DNA of 64,000 nucleotides, from contig NC_030677.2 of assembly GCF_000004195.4 (NCBI RefSeq), positions 61,696,222-61,760,221 on the forward strand, in the 5' to 3' direction. Shown here one piece after another: positions 31,350 to 42,365 of the stretch. Under the pieces are notes generated by a model, which saw nothing but the letters and a program-made list of their open reading frames with translations, made no database searches and had not been told where the DNA came from. The stretch's first letter is position 1. The number at the start of each line of letters is the position of its first letter. The stretch is from Xenopus tropicalis (Eukaryota > Chordata > Amphibia > Anura > Pipidae). The position numbers and the translations under genes were made by a program.

Positions 31350-31424
31350 TGTATATATTCTGTTTTGCCATTTCTGTTTTTATATTATTACTTTTTGCAA
31401 TAAAGTGATTTTGTACTGTGCAGC
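31347..31424 (+). repeat. Right arm of the outer inverted repeat
   Basis: TGTATATATTCTGTTTTGCC, ATTTCTGTTTTTATATTATT and GTGATTTTGTACTGTGCAGC: inverse of 29737-29819 with two small length differences. Confidence 0.85.
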
Positions 31425-31541
31425 ACTGGCTTACACTACACAATTCAGCCCGGGAGACAGGGCAAGGTCAGAAATGGAGAGAAGTGGGAGGTCAATCAGA
31501 CAGAGGTCAAAACAGGGAAACACAAGTAGATCAGGAACAGG

Positions 31542-31802
31542 CAGCGCCGGATTTAAAATATCCAGGCGCCCGAGGCCGCTCCCCATTCTCGGCCCCACCC
31601 CCCCGCGCTGACGCAAGTGTGCATGTGCGAACATCTCCCCCCCCACGCCGATGCAAATGCGCATGCGCAGCCATTTAAACTACTATACGGAGCAGTGGGG
31701 AGAAGTCCCCATTGCTCCATATGGCCGCAAAATGATAAAATTTTGCGCCGCCGGGGCAGCATGCCGCCCCTAAAATTGGGCCTTGCCACAAATCCGGGCC
31801 TG
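31542..31802. mobile_element. hAT-type MITE, GC-rich
   Basis: The left end is CAGCGCCGGATTT; the right end reverse-complemented is CAGGCCCGGATTT. A perfect 8-bp duplication GGAACAGG flanks it (31534-31541, 31803-31810). Internal CGCATGCGCAG words. 261 bp, no gene. Confidence 0.92.
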
Positions 31803-32085
31803 GGAACAGGCTAAGCTTCTAGGAGAGACCGAGATAACCAGGCGCTGATAGCCATTACAATCAGCTTTAAATAGCCCAAAAGGAGTGTAAGGACGCACGC
31901 AGCACGTGCGCTGTGCATCTAAACGCACGCACGCTATACATCAAGAAGTACACATTGGAACGTACACAGTGCAACGTAACGTTCCGGTTGTAAGACGCAC
32001 TGTGTGTCAAGTTTCACGGGTAGTGAAGTGTAGGAGCAGCACGGTGAACACGATAGGTATCCTTACAGCCTGGCCTATGCCTCAA

Positions 32086-32576
32086 TTTCAAATAAAGTAA
32101 GGGTTTGCACACAGAAAACACAAGCAACTTGGTAGTATTAAAAAAGTAGTAATCCTTTATATAATATACAAAGAGTTTAACAACAATCAATTTTAATTAC
32201 AGAAAATAACACATAAAATTGTAAGATAATACATACCACAAAAATGTGCATAGGCAAAAAGAGACACACAGGTTAGCGGATACACTTGCCAAAGATAAGA
32301 ATTACCCCAATGTTTTGGCAAAGAGCCTTTCTCAAACTCCTATACTGTTTTTTTTGACTGTGAAGTTAGTGCCCTTCATTTATCTATATTTATCTTACTA
32401 CTTTTCTAATACTACCACTGTGATTGTTTTTTCTGTGTACAAACCCTTACTTTATTTGACATTATTGTCTCAGGTACCCTATATGGGGGTACAATTTTTG
32501 TTTTTTTTGCACCAAACTCCTATACTGTTTTTTTGACTGTAAAGTGAGTGCCCTCCATTTATCAATATTTATTATA
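32086..32576 (-). mobile_element. Foldback retroposon with a 15-bp target duplication
   Basis: A perfect TGGCCTATGCCTCAA flanks it (32071-32085, 32577-32591). AATAAAGTAAGGGTTTG and GGTAGTATTA at the left are answered by TAATACTACC and CAAACCCTTACTTTATT at 32394-32456. A direct repeat (CAAACTCCTATACTG to CATTTATC) is present near 32335 and 32513. Inverted plus direct terminal repeats fit the odd termini of Penelope-like elements. On -, TTGAGAA AGGC ... GCC AAAAC near 32313-32340 looks like a decayed hammerhead core. Class inferred; orientation assumed from that motif. Confidence 0.65.
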
Positions 32577-32591
32577 TGGCCTATGCCTCAA

Positions 32592-32965
32592 CCCAGATGC
32601 AGGCAACAGTCCTATAATGGGTTTTTTAAGCCTACCTCTTCCAGCAACCTGTGCTAGATCATTGTGCCTCATGCTTTGTCCAAGTTGTCCGAATCCTGAG
32701 TTCCTGTCCTAAAAGTTGATTCCCGCCCTACCATTGTCTCTTCTGGTTTTGTCTTCCTGGTTTCTGACCTCTGGCCTGTTACTGGATTTCCACTTGTCTG
32801 CTGATTGCCATAAGCTTGTGCCTTTTTTAATAGACTTTGTTTATTGTCTGCTCTGCATTTCTGTATCTGGTAGTAGTTTAACAGCACAATCTCCTTACAA
32901 ACAGCACAACCAGCCAAAATAGAAGAAGAAGGTGCACTGTTGTTTTTCAGTGTTCCCGTTTATAT
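32592..32965. other. Repeat-like but unidentified
   Basis: This continues the host sequence of the foldback insertion. Words such as GGTTTTGTCTTCCTGGTTTC look repeat-derived, but no family is recognised. Confidence 0.4.
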
Positions 32966-33370
32966 ATAAGGAGAAGGAAAGGAAGGAAAGGCTAAGTCAT
33001 TTGGGGTGCCAAAATGTTAGGCACCCCCCAGTACCTTTTACCCCGGGCTGGTGCCCCTGTTAGGAGAAAACAGCACCAGCCTGGGATACCTGAGTGTTTC
33101 CTCTTCCTTCTTTCTTCTGTCTATGGAATCCCTGGGCCGGCGCACAGTAGAGTGAAAAAGCTGACTTTTTTTTATTAAAGTTCAACTTTACTGTGCAAGC
33201 GCGCAAAAACAGAAGAAGGAACAGGAGACAGTCGCTCCAGGTACCCCGGGCTGGTGCGGTTTTCTCCTAACAGGGGCACCAGCCCGGGGTACAAGGTAAG
33301 CGATTTAAGTCACTTGGGGTGCCTAACATTTTGGCACCCCTAAGTGACTTAGCCTTTCCTTCTCCTTTAA
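32966..33370. mobile_element. T2-type TTAA MITE
   Basis: The right end is CCTTTCCTTCTCCTTTAA. The left end has decayed to TATAAGGAGAAGGAAA. Full set of T2 internal palindrome words. Confidence 0.87.
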
Positions 33371-34571
33371 CAGAGAGTATATTAACATAGAGCTTAACAA
33401 GTGTCACTAACTATTGACTTTACAATCAACTGATATTTAACCAACATTACAATTATTTTAATTTTAAGTAAAATAAAGTTTATGATTTCGGAGCTGATTT
33501 AGCTTACATTTTACCGAATTTCCAAAAAATTCTAAATGTGAGCTAAGAGGGGGAAAATGATTTAGTTTGCTTACAAAGCTTGACATTTCAACATAATGAA
33601 CAAATGCTTCAAAAGAAGAAAATTAGTCTTTGGTTCAATAAAGCGTATTATATTCACCTCCTTGGAGAGATCTTGCCTTTTTCTGTGATGTTACCTTTAA
33701 AATAAAATTGTGTTTGATCTCCTTTAAACAATTCATTTGTATTGATGTGTTTGATTTCATATTAGGAAAAACAATAGTTGGTGAATAAATATCAAGTGCC
33801 TATCAAATAAATCTTTCTCCAGCATTTTTATGCATAGGACTGTATTTTACAATTTAAGACCCTTAGCCTAATAGAAGTTTTCAACCACTTAGCTATAAAT
33901 TTAACATCGATTTTATGCACTTTTCTATTCTACATTTTGCATCCAACTCAGTGGCTTCCTCGTGGGATCACCTTTATATATTAGCTTTAAAATAGCTCAG
34001 GTAAATTATTTTTTTTTTTTAAGGAAAAGTGAAAAGGATTTCTAAAGTGAAATTCCAGGCAGTGGGGATAATCTTTAATACTAAGATTGAGGAAGGTGGT
34101 GAATCTGTCAGGCAAGAGACAGCAGGGGCACAAAAGTGAACTAAGAACAGACTGAAGCAAGATAAAGTGGGCAGAGTTCTAGTCATGTAGGAACATGGCT
34201 TGGCAGAACAGATAAAACAATATGGATAGCATTACCTTCCTAAAAAATCCTTAAACCTTTATCACTCCTACAGATATACAATCCAAGCAATAAATACATG
34301 AATGAGCCACTTGATATTATATGATGTTAGATGTCACAAATAAATGAATGTTAAGAATAAAAAAAAAAACAGACTGAGCATAGAACAGACTGCATAGTCA
34401 GTGGCCTAACTACTATACATGGTAGTCTGGTAGCGTCTGCTGTATAGTAGTTCCCCTCACAAAAGAAGTTAAAGTTGCTGCCTGCAAAGTGGTGGGTAGA
34501 AGGGGGATTGGAGAAGGGGAAGGGAGTGTGGCGGCAAATGGTGGGAGGGTGCATGTGTGCATGGTGATGGT
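33371..34571. other. Unique AT-rich DNA
   Basis: No gene or repeat structure is recognised. It is low in repeats and so could hold conserved non-coding sequence, but this cannot be judged from one genome. Confidence 0.5.
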
Positions 34572-34573
34572 TA

Positions 34574-34851
34574 GTGATGAGCTAATCTGTCCCAAATTCA
34601 AGAAACAACATGAAAATTCGCGAAGCAGCAAAAAATCTGCGAAGCGCATTTGTCGCCCGTGTCTTTTTTGGCACTCGAGTGCCCATTTTTGATGCTACTG
34701 CGCCTATTTTGACACAACAGCAATTTTTTTTGATGCAAGATGATTTTTTCCATGGCGGATTTTCATGTAAGTTTTGAGAAACAATTCTCCAATGGCAAAA
34801 ATGTGGAAATTCGCTGCAAATCCATGCCTGGCGATAAAATTCGCTCATCAC
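34574..34851. mobile_element. TA-flanked MITE (GTGATGAG ends)
   Basis: GTGATGAGCTAATCTGTCCC to AAAATTCGCTCATCAC, TA on each side (34572-34573, 34852-34853). Confidence 0.85.
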
Positions 34852-34853
34852 TA

Positions 34854-36811
34854 GTGACGGTGCATGCCAGGCCCCCCCTAAAGATTGTTTTGCAGTGGAA
34901 TCTGGTCAATTATAGTAATGCCACTGGGCATACTGGGAATAGGATATAAGAATGCTATAACAACACAAAAAAAGCAAGGATACTCTCATGAAGCATGATA
35001 CTAAAGGCAAGGCTTCACAAACAAGGCAAGGCATAATTATCAAGAGCTAAGGGCAGACCACAGTACTCATTGGTACACAGTAGTGATAAGATCTAGGTCA
35101 TGATACTTAAGGGGAAGGGTTTATATAAGAGATTATATTGGGATGATTTAACCTTTCATCTGCCTTCCTGGCCGTTGGTTACAGAAAGGAAGTCAGAAGC
35201 TGATCCTATGTATAAAGCCCCACAGAGCCCTAAAGAAAAATACATTTCATTACAAACTCTGTAGAACACATACAGTATTTTAAGACCTGCTTGGAAGAGG
35301 TAAAGTTTTAGGAAGCAAAAATACAAGCAAGGAGCTATAGCAGAGGGGCACGTCAAAACGATCAAACATATTCACAACTACGTCTGCTGCTTGTTACCAA
35401 AAATGTGGAGCACAGCACTGAGCTATTCACAAGACTTTTTGTTGTTGTTGCCAACAGGTAGTCATTTGTGGTGATTCTCATTACTGCTATGGAAAGGCCT
35501 TTTGGGCCACAGTACTTAAATACCCTTTTACAAATCCTAAATACACTCAATATAAATAGTTTTGTTACCGTAATTGAAAAAGAACAATGTTTGGTTATTT
35601 CAGTTAAAACCTGCCAGGACCATATTAAGCTTGCTTTATAATGAGGGTTTAAAAATGTAAAGTGCATTCTAATTTATAAAATACTCACCCTGTCTGCCTT
35701 TAAAACAGGGTTTGCTTATTCTCATTGTAAATCTATGCACTTGGGAACAATCTACAGACTTCACTAATTAGCAAAACAAATCTCCTGGTGTCAAGGAGAT
35801 CTATTTATTTATTAATTTATCTTTCTAATAGGAATATTGAAATCGCTTCCAAAGGAATAAATACAACACATTTTATCCAGCATACACCTTGAAAGTAACC
35901 CTTAATTGATTGGTCACAATCGATTTATTTTTTCTTTTTCCTTGCATGCCAAGTTTCTATTTTGAGAAAATCAACACTTCTTGTCCATCTAACTAACTTT
36001 AAAACAATTTGCACGTGCAAGTCTTTTATTTAATGCTGAACTGCTTTTCAAATCCTTTTCCATAAACTGAAACTTGAAAGGTCAGGCCAAGCCATAAAGC
36101 AATAGAAAATGTACAAAATGCAAACAGTAGGGCTCATTTATGAATACAAGCACAAGTGCAAAGTGCTAGACTGGACACACAGTTAGGCACACATCAACAC
36201 CATTTACAAAGGTACTTTCACCAAAGCAACAACTTGCACAGAGAGCCAATGCACCAGTCCAGTCTGCTGTGATGAACCGTACACAACTGCACTCACGGGC
36301 ACTATGGAAACCCTGAACTACAACTAGGCTTGACCAGGCAGTAATGCCAGGTTTGCATGTATAGACTCAACTGACCTCAATTGCCAAGCAAATCTGACAC
36401 TAATGCTGTTATTGCTGCAAAAATAATTTACACACCAGAAGTAATGCTTTTCCTACAGTGAAAAAATGCAGTTTACCAAAACGGGCGCTTATTTGTGTTC
36501 ATATTGGTGCTTTTGCACAATGGACACAGCATGTTACTTTTTGGACACATGCTATTACAGTAAAATGCTGGGAACAAAGCTGCACTATGGATATTTTTAC
36601 AGATGCTGTTCTTAATATAGTCTGTTCTAGCCTTGGAGACTCTGTTTCTGAATTCTCAAAATTTTTGTTAAGGTGGGAGACAAAGGAACCTTCCATTAAG
36701 TAATTACCACCAATCATATGGTTGTAAGAAACTGGCTTAGTGACCTCACATTTCTACTAGTAAGCTGCAACTTAGCCTTTACCAAGATACCATATATTAT
36801 ATATAAAATAT
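34854..36811. other. Unique DNA; candidate conserved block 35690-36060
   Basis: No gene is supported. The part from about 35690 to 36060 has no repeat signature and holds homeodomain- and E-box-like words (CACTAATTAGC, AATTGATTGGTCACAATCGA, TTGCACGTGCAAG). Calling it conserved is only a guess. A decayed MITE may lie at 36130-36310 (GGCTCATTTATGAATAC). Confidence 0.4.
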
Positions 36812-37030
36812 GGAAAGTGTCGGCACTCAAAGGATTCCCACGATAGTGCTCAAGGACAACGAGTCATAGTTAGATGCAAAAAGGTGAGATTTATTGATCC
36901 TACGTTTTGGTACCCTGACGAAGGTTCCAGTAGGGTACCGAAACGTAGGATCAATAAATCTCACCTTTTTGCATCTAACTATGACTCGTTGTCCTTGAGA
37001 ACTATCGTGGGAATCCTGTGAGTGCTTTCC
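36812..37030. repeat. About 220-bp palindrome with a hammerhead-like centre
   Basis: GGATTCCCACGATAGT, CAAGGACAACGAGTCATAGT and TAGATGCAAAAAGGTGAGAT are answered in inverse order by ATCTCACCTTTTTGCATCTA, ACTATGACTCGTTGTCCTTG and ACTATCGTGGGAATCC. The arms are nearly perfect, implying a young insertion. A TA tract lies 80 bp to the right. Confidence 0.88.
36907..36954 (+). ncRNA. Hammerhead-like motif at the palindrome centre
   Basis: In order: TTGGTACC, CTGACGA (matches the core CUGANGA), AGGTTCC, loop AGTAG, GGTACC, GAAA, C, GTA, GGATCAA. Helix II has one U-U mismatch. Helix I pairs if one A bulges (UUGGU-A-CC with GGAUCAA). Helix III is absent. Confidence 0.5.
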
Positions 37031-37107
37031 ATTTTTTATTCCATGTCTGCTGCTCTGGCACCCAGGTATTGTATTGAAATTTTGGTGTGCTCTTCACTCT
37101 GCATTTG

Positions 37108-37108
<1 letters not shown>

Positions 37109-37153
<45 letters not shown>
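37109..37153. repeat. TA microsatellite
   Basis: About 22 uninterrupted TA/AT units. Confidence 0.9.
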
Positions 37154-37155
<2 letters not shown>

Positions 37156-39773
37156 ATATATAATAGGGTCTGATCAGTGGGGATAGTAATCATCTTTAAT
37201 ATCTTCAAATCAACCCTTTCTGAGGCAGTCCTGATCTAGCTAGTCTTTATAAATGGTGTGTTTGGTGGGGGGGTAATCTCGTCTATCTGATCCACTTCCA
37301 GTTTTATTCCTTTATAATAGATGTCAATTTAGTGAAACTTATTGTGAGAATATTGACATTTAGCTGTCACATTCCATTCAGATTTTATATCAGCCTGGTG
37401 GGCATGAATAGAGGAAAGTTCTTTCAACACTATGGAAACTACTGATATCTACCGATTTAAATATTTTCCCTGCACAGGAAGAACACCATGCACATAATAG
37501 TTATTATACAAAGAAAGCAGTAACACAACTCCTCAAGTGAAAATGATGGGTGTCCAAACACTTGTTTTGTCACATGTAGCTGTAATCATTATATAACTAG
37601 TGCAGCAATGCTTTATTTACTGTTTCATTGCAGGAGAAACATGCCTGTAATGTGTCTGAGTTAAATAGAAATTTGGTCCTATTTGCCAGAAGGCTCATTC
37701 TCAATACTTGTATGTGAATGGTTAAAGTAAAGTATGTACAGTATTCTGCATGAAGAGCATTTCCTTTAAAGAGCAGCAAAGAGCAACAGGCTGTTTTCTA
37801 AAATGCTAAAACTTCTTACAGAAAGAGTTCCAAATAGAGATAATTTTAGTATCAATATGCCACAGGCTAATTCACTGCTGGAAGGGACATGATTGTGAAG
37901 GGCTCTTTTTCAATTTGTGTGCAATGAAATGAACCGCATACTGTAGTTTACTTAATGGTTATGTGCCTCAGTAAAACTTTAAGCAATCTAAATTTATGTG
38001 GACGCATTGTATTCCAAATGTCCAAGTGAAAAAGCAAACACGTATTTAATTTTTATATCCACGGATGTGAGTCAGCATCATTCATTTGGGAAATCTGAAA
38101 AATTTGTAGATTAAGTACTAGTTGTTGTTCTATTAACCTTTCAGACAAAAAATTATTTTGTGGTTCATTTAACTCTAGGTAGTAAAATAGGGCCAGAAAA
38201 TCTAAGTGCTTTGGATGCCACTCAGTAGACAAAGAACAAACACGTTAGCTGAAGTTCTAGGTCATGTAATTCTGGACATATGGAGTAATTATTTTTCAGT
38301 CACAAAACAGTTCCTTGGTCTAAATGATTAGATTTCTACTCTTCTTGGTTGACAAATACATACAGTAGGAACTGCAGCTCTCTTATTTCCATTACATTAC
38401 TGGGTTTCATTGACTGATTCCTATTTCAGTAAATCGAACCAGCTAACCTGTGTGACAGGCTTTGTAAAGCTCTCTCTGGATTTATTATTATTTATGTACC
38501 CCTCTCTGTGGCTAAAGCATAAGGAAATGCAACCAATAACTATTGATGGAGCTATACTGTCTATAATATTATACAAAATAAACTACGTTGTTAAAAGGGC
38601 ACTGTGGATAATATTCTATGTGCCATATCAATTGTTACATAAACAGCAGAGGAATAGGAAAAAGATTTGAATACACAGTATTTTTAAATTGACACGGGTA
38701 AAGCTATTAACATGTGTTACCATAGGTACAGCTTCAAATATTTTACTAAAGGAAATAATAATTCCCAGACAGAGAACAGTTTACAAAGCTGATGGTCATA
38801 TTTTATTTAAAGTTTGGTAATTATGAGAAGGGTCTGGGGGCACAAGGAAGGAGATGGATTGAGACAGAGGGCCTCCAAAACAACAGTTTGACATCCCTGA
38901 GCTAGGGAGTATCAAAAAGCTTGTGGACTTCAGGCTGCATTTTACTCTAGAAGTTTATTTAAGGTGAGGAAGAGAATGCCATTTGCAAGGGAGGGAGGAT
39001 GCTACGTGGTAGGAGCTGCCACATGTCCCATCAGATCTAAAGAGCTGTAGGACCTGCAGGGTTTGGAACCACATGGCAGAGTTGTTGCATTGTCTAATCT
39101 CCACTGAGTTTCTTAAGATCAGAAAGAAAATATGCAGTGGTCCTTAGTTTTAATTCCTGTTATGTGACATTTCTGCTAACATTATGCTTCCCTTAATGAT
39201 CTACATAAAAACAGTTGAAAAAGCAGTCCCTGCATAGCTAGCATTCACCTTGCATTAGATTAGAGCCAAAATTGACACTTTTCTTGGTAAGCATTGACAG
39301 AAACCAATGTTCTTTATGCATGTGTTGTGATCATACTTACAGTAACATGGCCAGATGCCCAGAAACATATGGTATGTATCAGCTTAGCTAGTACGGGATG
39401 GCTAGCAAAAGATTCATCAAAAAAGAGAAAAACATTTGCAGTACACCATATCATACGTGGCTTTTGCTACACAATTGCCAAAAAAAAAAAAAAAAGAATA
39501 TAGTTGTCCATGAAAGAAAAAAAAGATTACTTTGAAAACCTTATGAATGTTTTTTATGCCAAGACTATCACTCTGAGTAACTGGAGGGATTTCTGAAAAG
39601 ATCATTAGCAAACTGTATACACTATAATATAAAACTACCTTGCATTAAAAATGTGCTTATTGTCAAATAAAAACTAATAACTGTAAGATAGAAAGTGCCC
39701 ATCTACATAATGTCAAGGGGCATTTATTTAAGGAAAGTCTCCAAGCCAAAGTTGCTAAACCTAACAAGCAAGA
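37154..39773. other. Unique AT-rich DNA, nothing recognised
   Basis: No gene, array or complete element. Poly-A run near 39480. Confidence 0.5.
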
Positions 39774-40200
39774 TTAAAGGAACAGTAACACCAAAAAATG
39801 AAAGTGTATAAAAGTAACTAAAATATAATGTGCTGCTGCCCTGCACTGGTAAAAGTTGTGTGTTTACTTCAGAAAGTCTACTATAATTTATATAAATAAG
39901 CTGCTATGTAGCCATGGAGGCAGCCGTTCAAAGGAGAAAAGGCACAGACACACAGCAGATAACAGATAAAACACTATTGTATTCCACAGAACTTATCTGT
40001 TATCTGCTATGTAACCTGTGCCTTTTCTACTTTTTTCCAGCTTGAATGGCTGTCCCCGGGGCTACACAGCAGCTTATTTATATAAATTATAGTAGTGTTA
40101 CTGTAGCAAACACACCAGTTTTACCAGTGCAGAGCAACAGTGCATTATATTTTTATTACTTTAAAGCTCTTTCATTTTTTTGGTGTTACTGTTCCTTTAA
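39774..40200. mobile_element. TTAA palindromic MITE (AAAGGAACAGTAACACC)
   Basis: TTAAAGGAACAGTAACACCA at the left, TGGTGTTACTGTTCCTTTAA at the right, TTAA included. The two halves are complementary along most of their length (TATAATTTATATAAATAAGC versus TTATTTATATAAATTATA). Related end at 62427. Confidence 0.92.
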
Positions 40201-40358
40201 TTACACAGCTCTGTAAATAGGAATCCATTGTATTTTATCATAAAGTAAACGTTTATTGGCCAATCAGCAGGTAAAATATAATGTGTCCACTGTGCAATAA
40301 GGGAGTACTACATATTTACAACACTGTTTCTCAACCCCCACTCTGTCTGCTGTAGCTC

Positions 40359-40476
40359 TTAGGGCTCTGGCACACGGGGAGATTAGTCGCCCACGACAAA
40401 ACTCCCTGTTCGCGGGCGACTAATCTCCCCGAGTTGCCGCCAGCTGCTTGAGTATCCCCCATGGGTGGCAGTAGCC
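40359..40476. mobile_element. MITE fragment (TTAGGGCTCTGGCACACGGG)
   Basis: The end matches the relic at 1-89. It holds an internal hairpin GGGGAGATTAGTCGCC / GGCGACTAATCTCCCC. The distal end is missing. Confidence 0.7.
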
Positions 40477-42023
40477 TTAGTCTGAAGCAGAGCAGTAGTA
40501 GCATTATAGAAACATGGAGCTCCTGTCAGTTAAGGCAGCTGAATCATTCATGAGAAATGTTAGGGAGAGTAGTTATCTTGTTTCCTATCCATTGCTGTGA
40601 GGCCATGCTGATCAGAAAATACTCACCTAGCATTAGCTGGTGGTGATGGAGCAACTGATATTAATTTTTTAGGGCAGCAGTAAAGAAAGACTGTATATTT
40701 ATTTTTATCAAATGACCCCCTTTCAAATACATTCTTCCCAAACAGGACTGTCCAATGGAGGCCAGTGGGCTGGATTTGGCCCTCCAATGCAAGACATCTT
40801 CATTTTAATTTAATCTGGCCCTTGATGCTATATGAGAAATAATCAGCCCACTTTATGTAATAAGATAGACAGCACTGTTCTTAAGCATAGTTTCTTAGCT
40901 TAGGATAGGCACTTATGTGGGAATGTAACAAAATTCATAAACAGAAAAAAAAATTATAAAACTAGGAATGGAAATTTCCATTTCCCAATACAATATTCCT
41001 TATTAAACAGTTATTACTTTGCATTTTACTAAGACATTTTTTAAGACATGCCTAAAGGTGGCATTTTTATTACAATAAGTATGAACTATCACATAGTATA
41101 AACTGTGCAATTTTTTTGTGTTAACAGATTAAGCTTTGCAGGTTTGAAAATGTTATATTACACGCATTTGCATATTTTTCCATTAACGACTTACTCTTAG
41201 GAAAATTCTGAAAGAACTAAAGAACTTCTGTATGCGCTACACATCTGTTGTTTCCCTGGGTCACTTGTGGATCTGAGAGTATAGCACAAAACCAATTTGC
41301 ACGTGTGCCCTGTTAAAAAGTAAGCTGTAAAAGCAGAACTGTGATGACTGAGAACATTATATGGCAAAACCAAATCACAAAGGTAACCAATAAAATGAAT
41401 AGCTTATAAATAAGTGTTTTAAGAAACATGTTTAGAAATAAAATCTTCCAGACAAGATGAGGAACCCAGTCCAAATACTTATAGAGGAACATAGTAATAT
41501 AATATGTATAACATAGATCTTGCTGCTTGAGTCTATACTTTATGGATCCTAAAGAACATACACATGCACAAGATACAAAACTTGCCTTATACGTGAGATA
41601 GCTTTATTTATTTACTGCCAGAGTTACAGAGTGGAAGCAAGAATAACAGAATAGTGCCCAAACTACAACAACAACCACACATGTAGATATTATAGTCATT
41701 CTTGGTAGGAAAGTTTATACACACTTAGATTTATGAACACATCAGCTTCAGGTTTTTTTCTGAGCTACCTAAGCTGTGTCTAGGATTTAGATTCTACCCT
41801 TCATGGTGTGGATTAAAACATAAAGCTTAGTATGTGTTTTTTCCTTACTTGAAGTCCTTCTTCCAATAGAAGGCAAACATTGCCTTTATTTACTCCTGCT
41901 GCATTTAACTTTACCCCTACAAACAACCCTAACCATAGCAGATTGCATACTTTTTTCCACTTACATTTAAATTTTACTTGTAATCCACAACTATTCAGAA
42001 TGGGAATATACCATACTGCTAAC
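40477..42023. other. Nothing recognised
   Basis: AT-rich unique sequence without supported features. Confidence 0.5.
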
Positions 42024-42365
42024 TTAAGATGGCCATACACGCACCGATACTTTCGTACGAAACCTTGTTTCGTACGATATTCGGTGCGTGTATGGCATGT
42101 CGGTGAGTCGACCGATATCGCAGGAAGCTGCTGATATCGGACGACTCACCGATCGGCCAGGTTAGAAAATTTTGATCGGGCGCCATAGAAGGCGCCTGAC
42201 CAAAATCTGCCGTCAGGGCTGAATCGGCAGAAGGAGGTAGAAATCCTATTGTTTCTACCTCCTGCTGTTTCAGCCCTGACTGTGTGTGGCGGATCTGACA
42301 ATGTTTCGTGCGACCGATGGTCGCACGAAACATTGTCAGATCGCCACGTGTATGGCCAGCTTTAA
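42024..42365. mobile_element. TTAA MITE (GATGGCCATACACG)
   Basis: TTAAGATGGCCATACACGCA to CACGTGTATGGCCAGCTTTAA-type ends. Strong internal hairpins: CTTTCGTACGAAACC / GTTTCGTACGATATTCGG and AATGTTTCGTGCGACC / GGTCGCACGAAACATT. Older relatives at 55538 and 58549. Confidence 0.85.

Noticed and set aside
31300..31611. 103-codon frame starting in a TA tract
   Set aside because: It begins with Ile-Tyr repeats from TA units and runs into a hAT MITE.
36458..36717. Open frames of 81 and 72 codons on both strands
   Set aside because: No domain; they overlap each other in antisense next to a decayed repeat.
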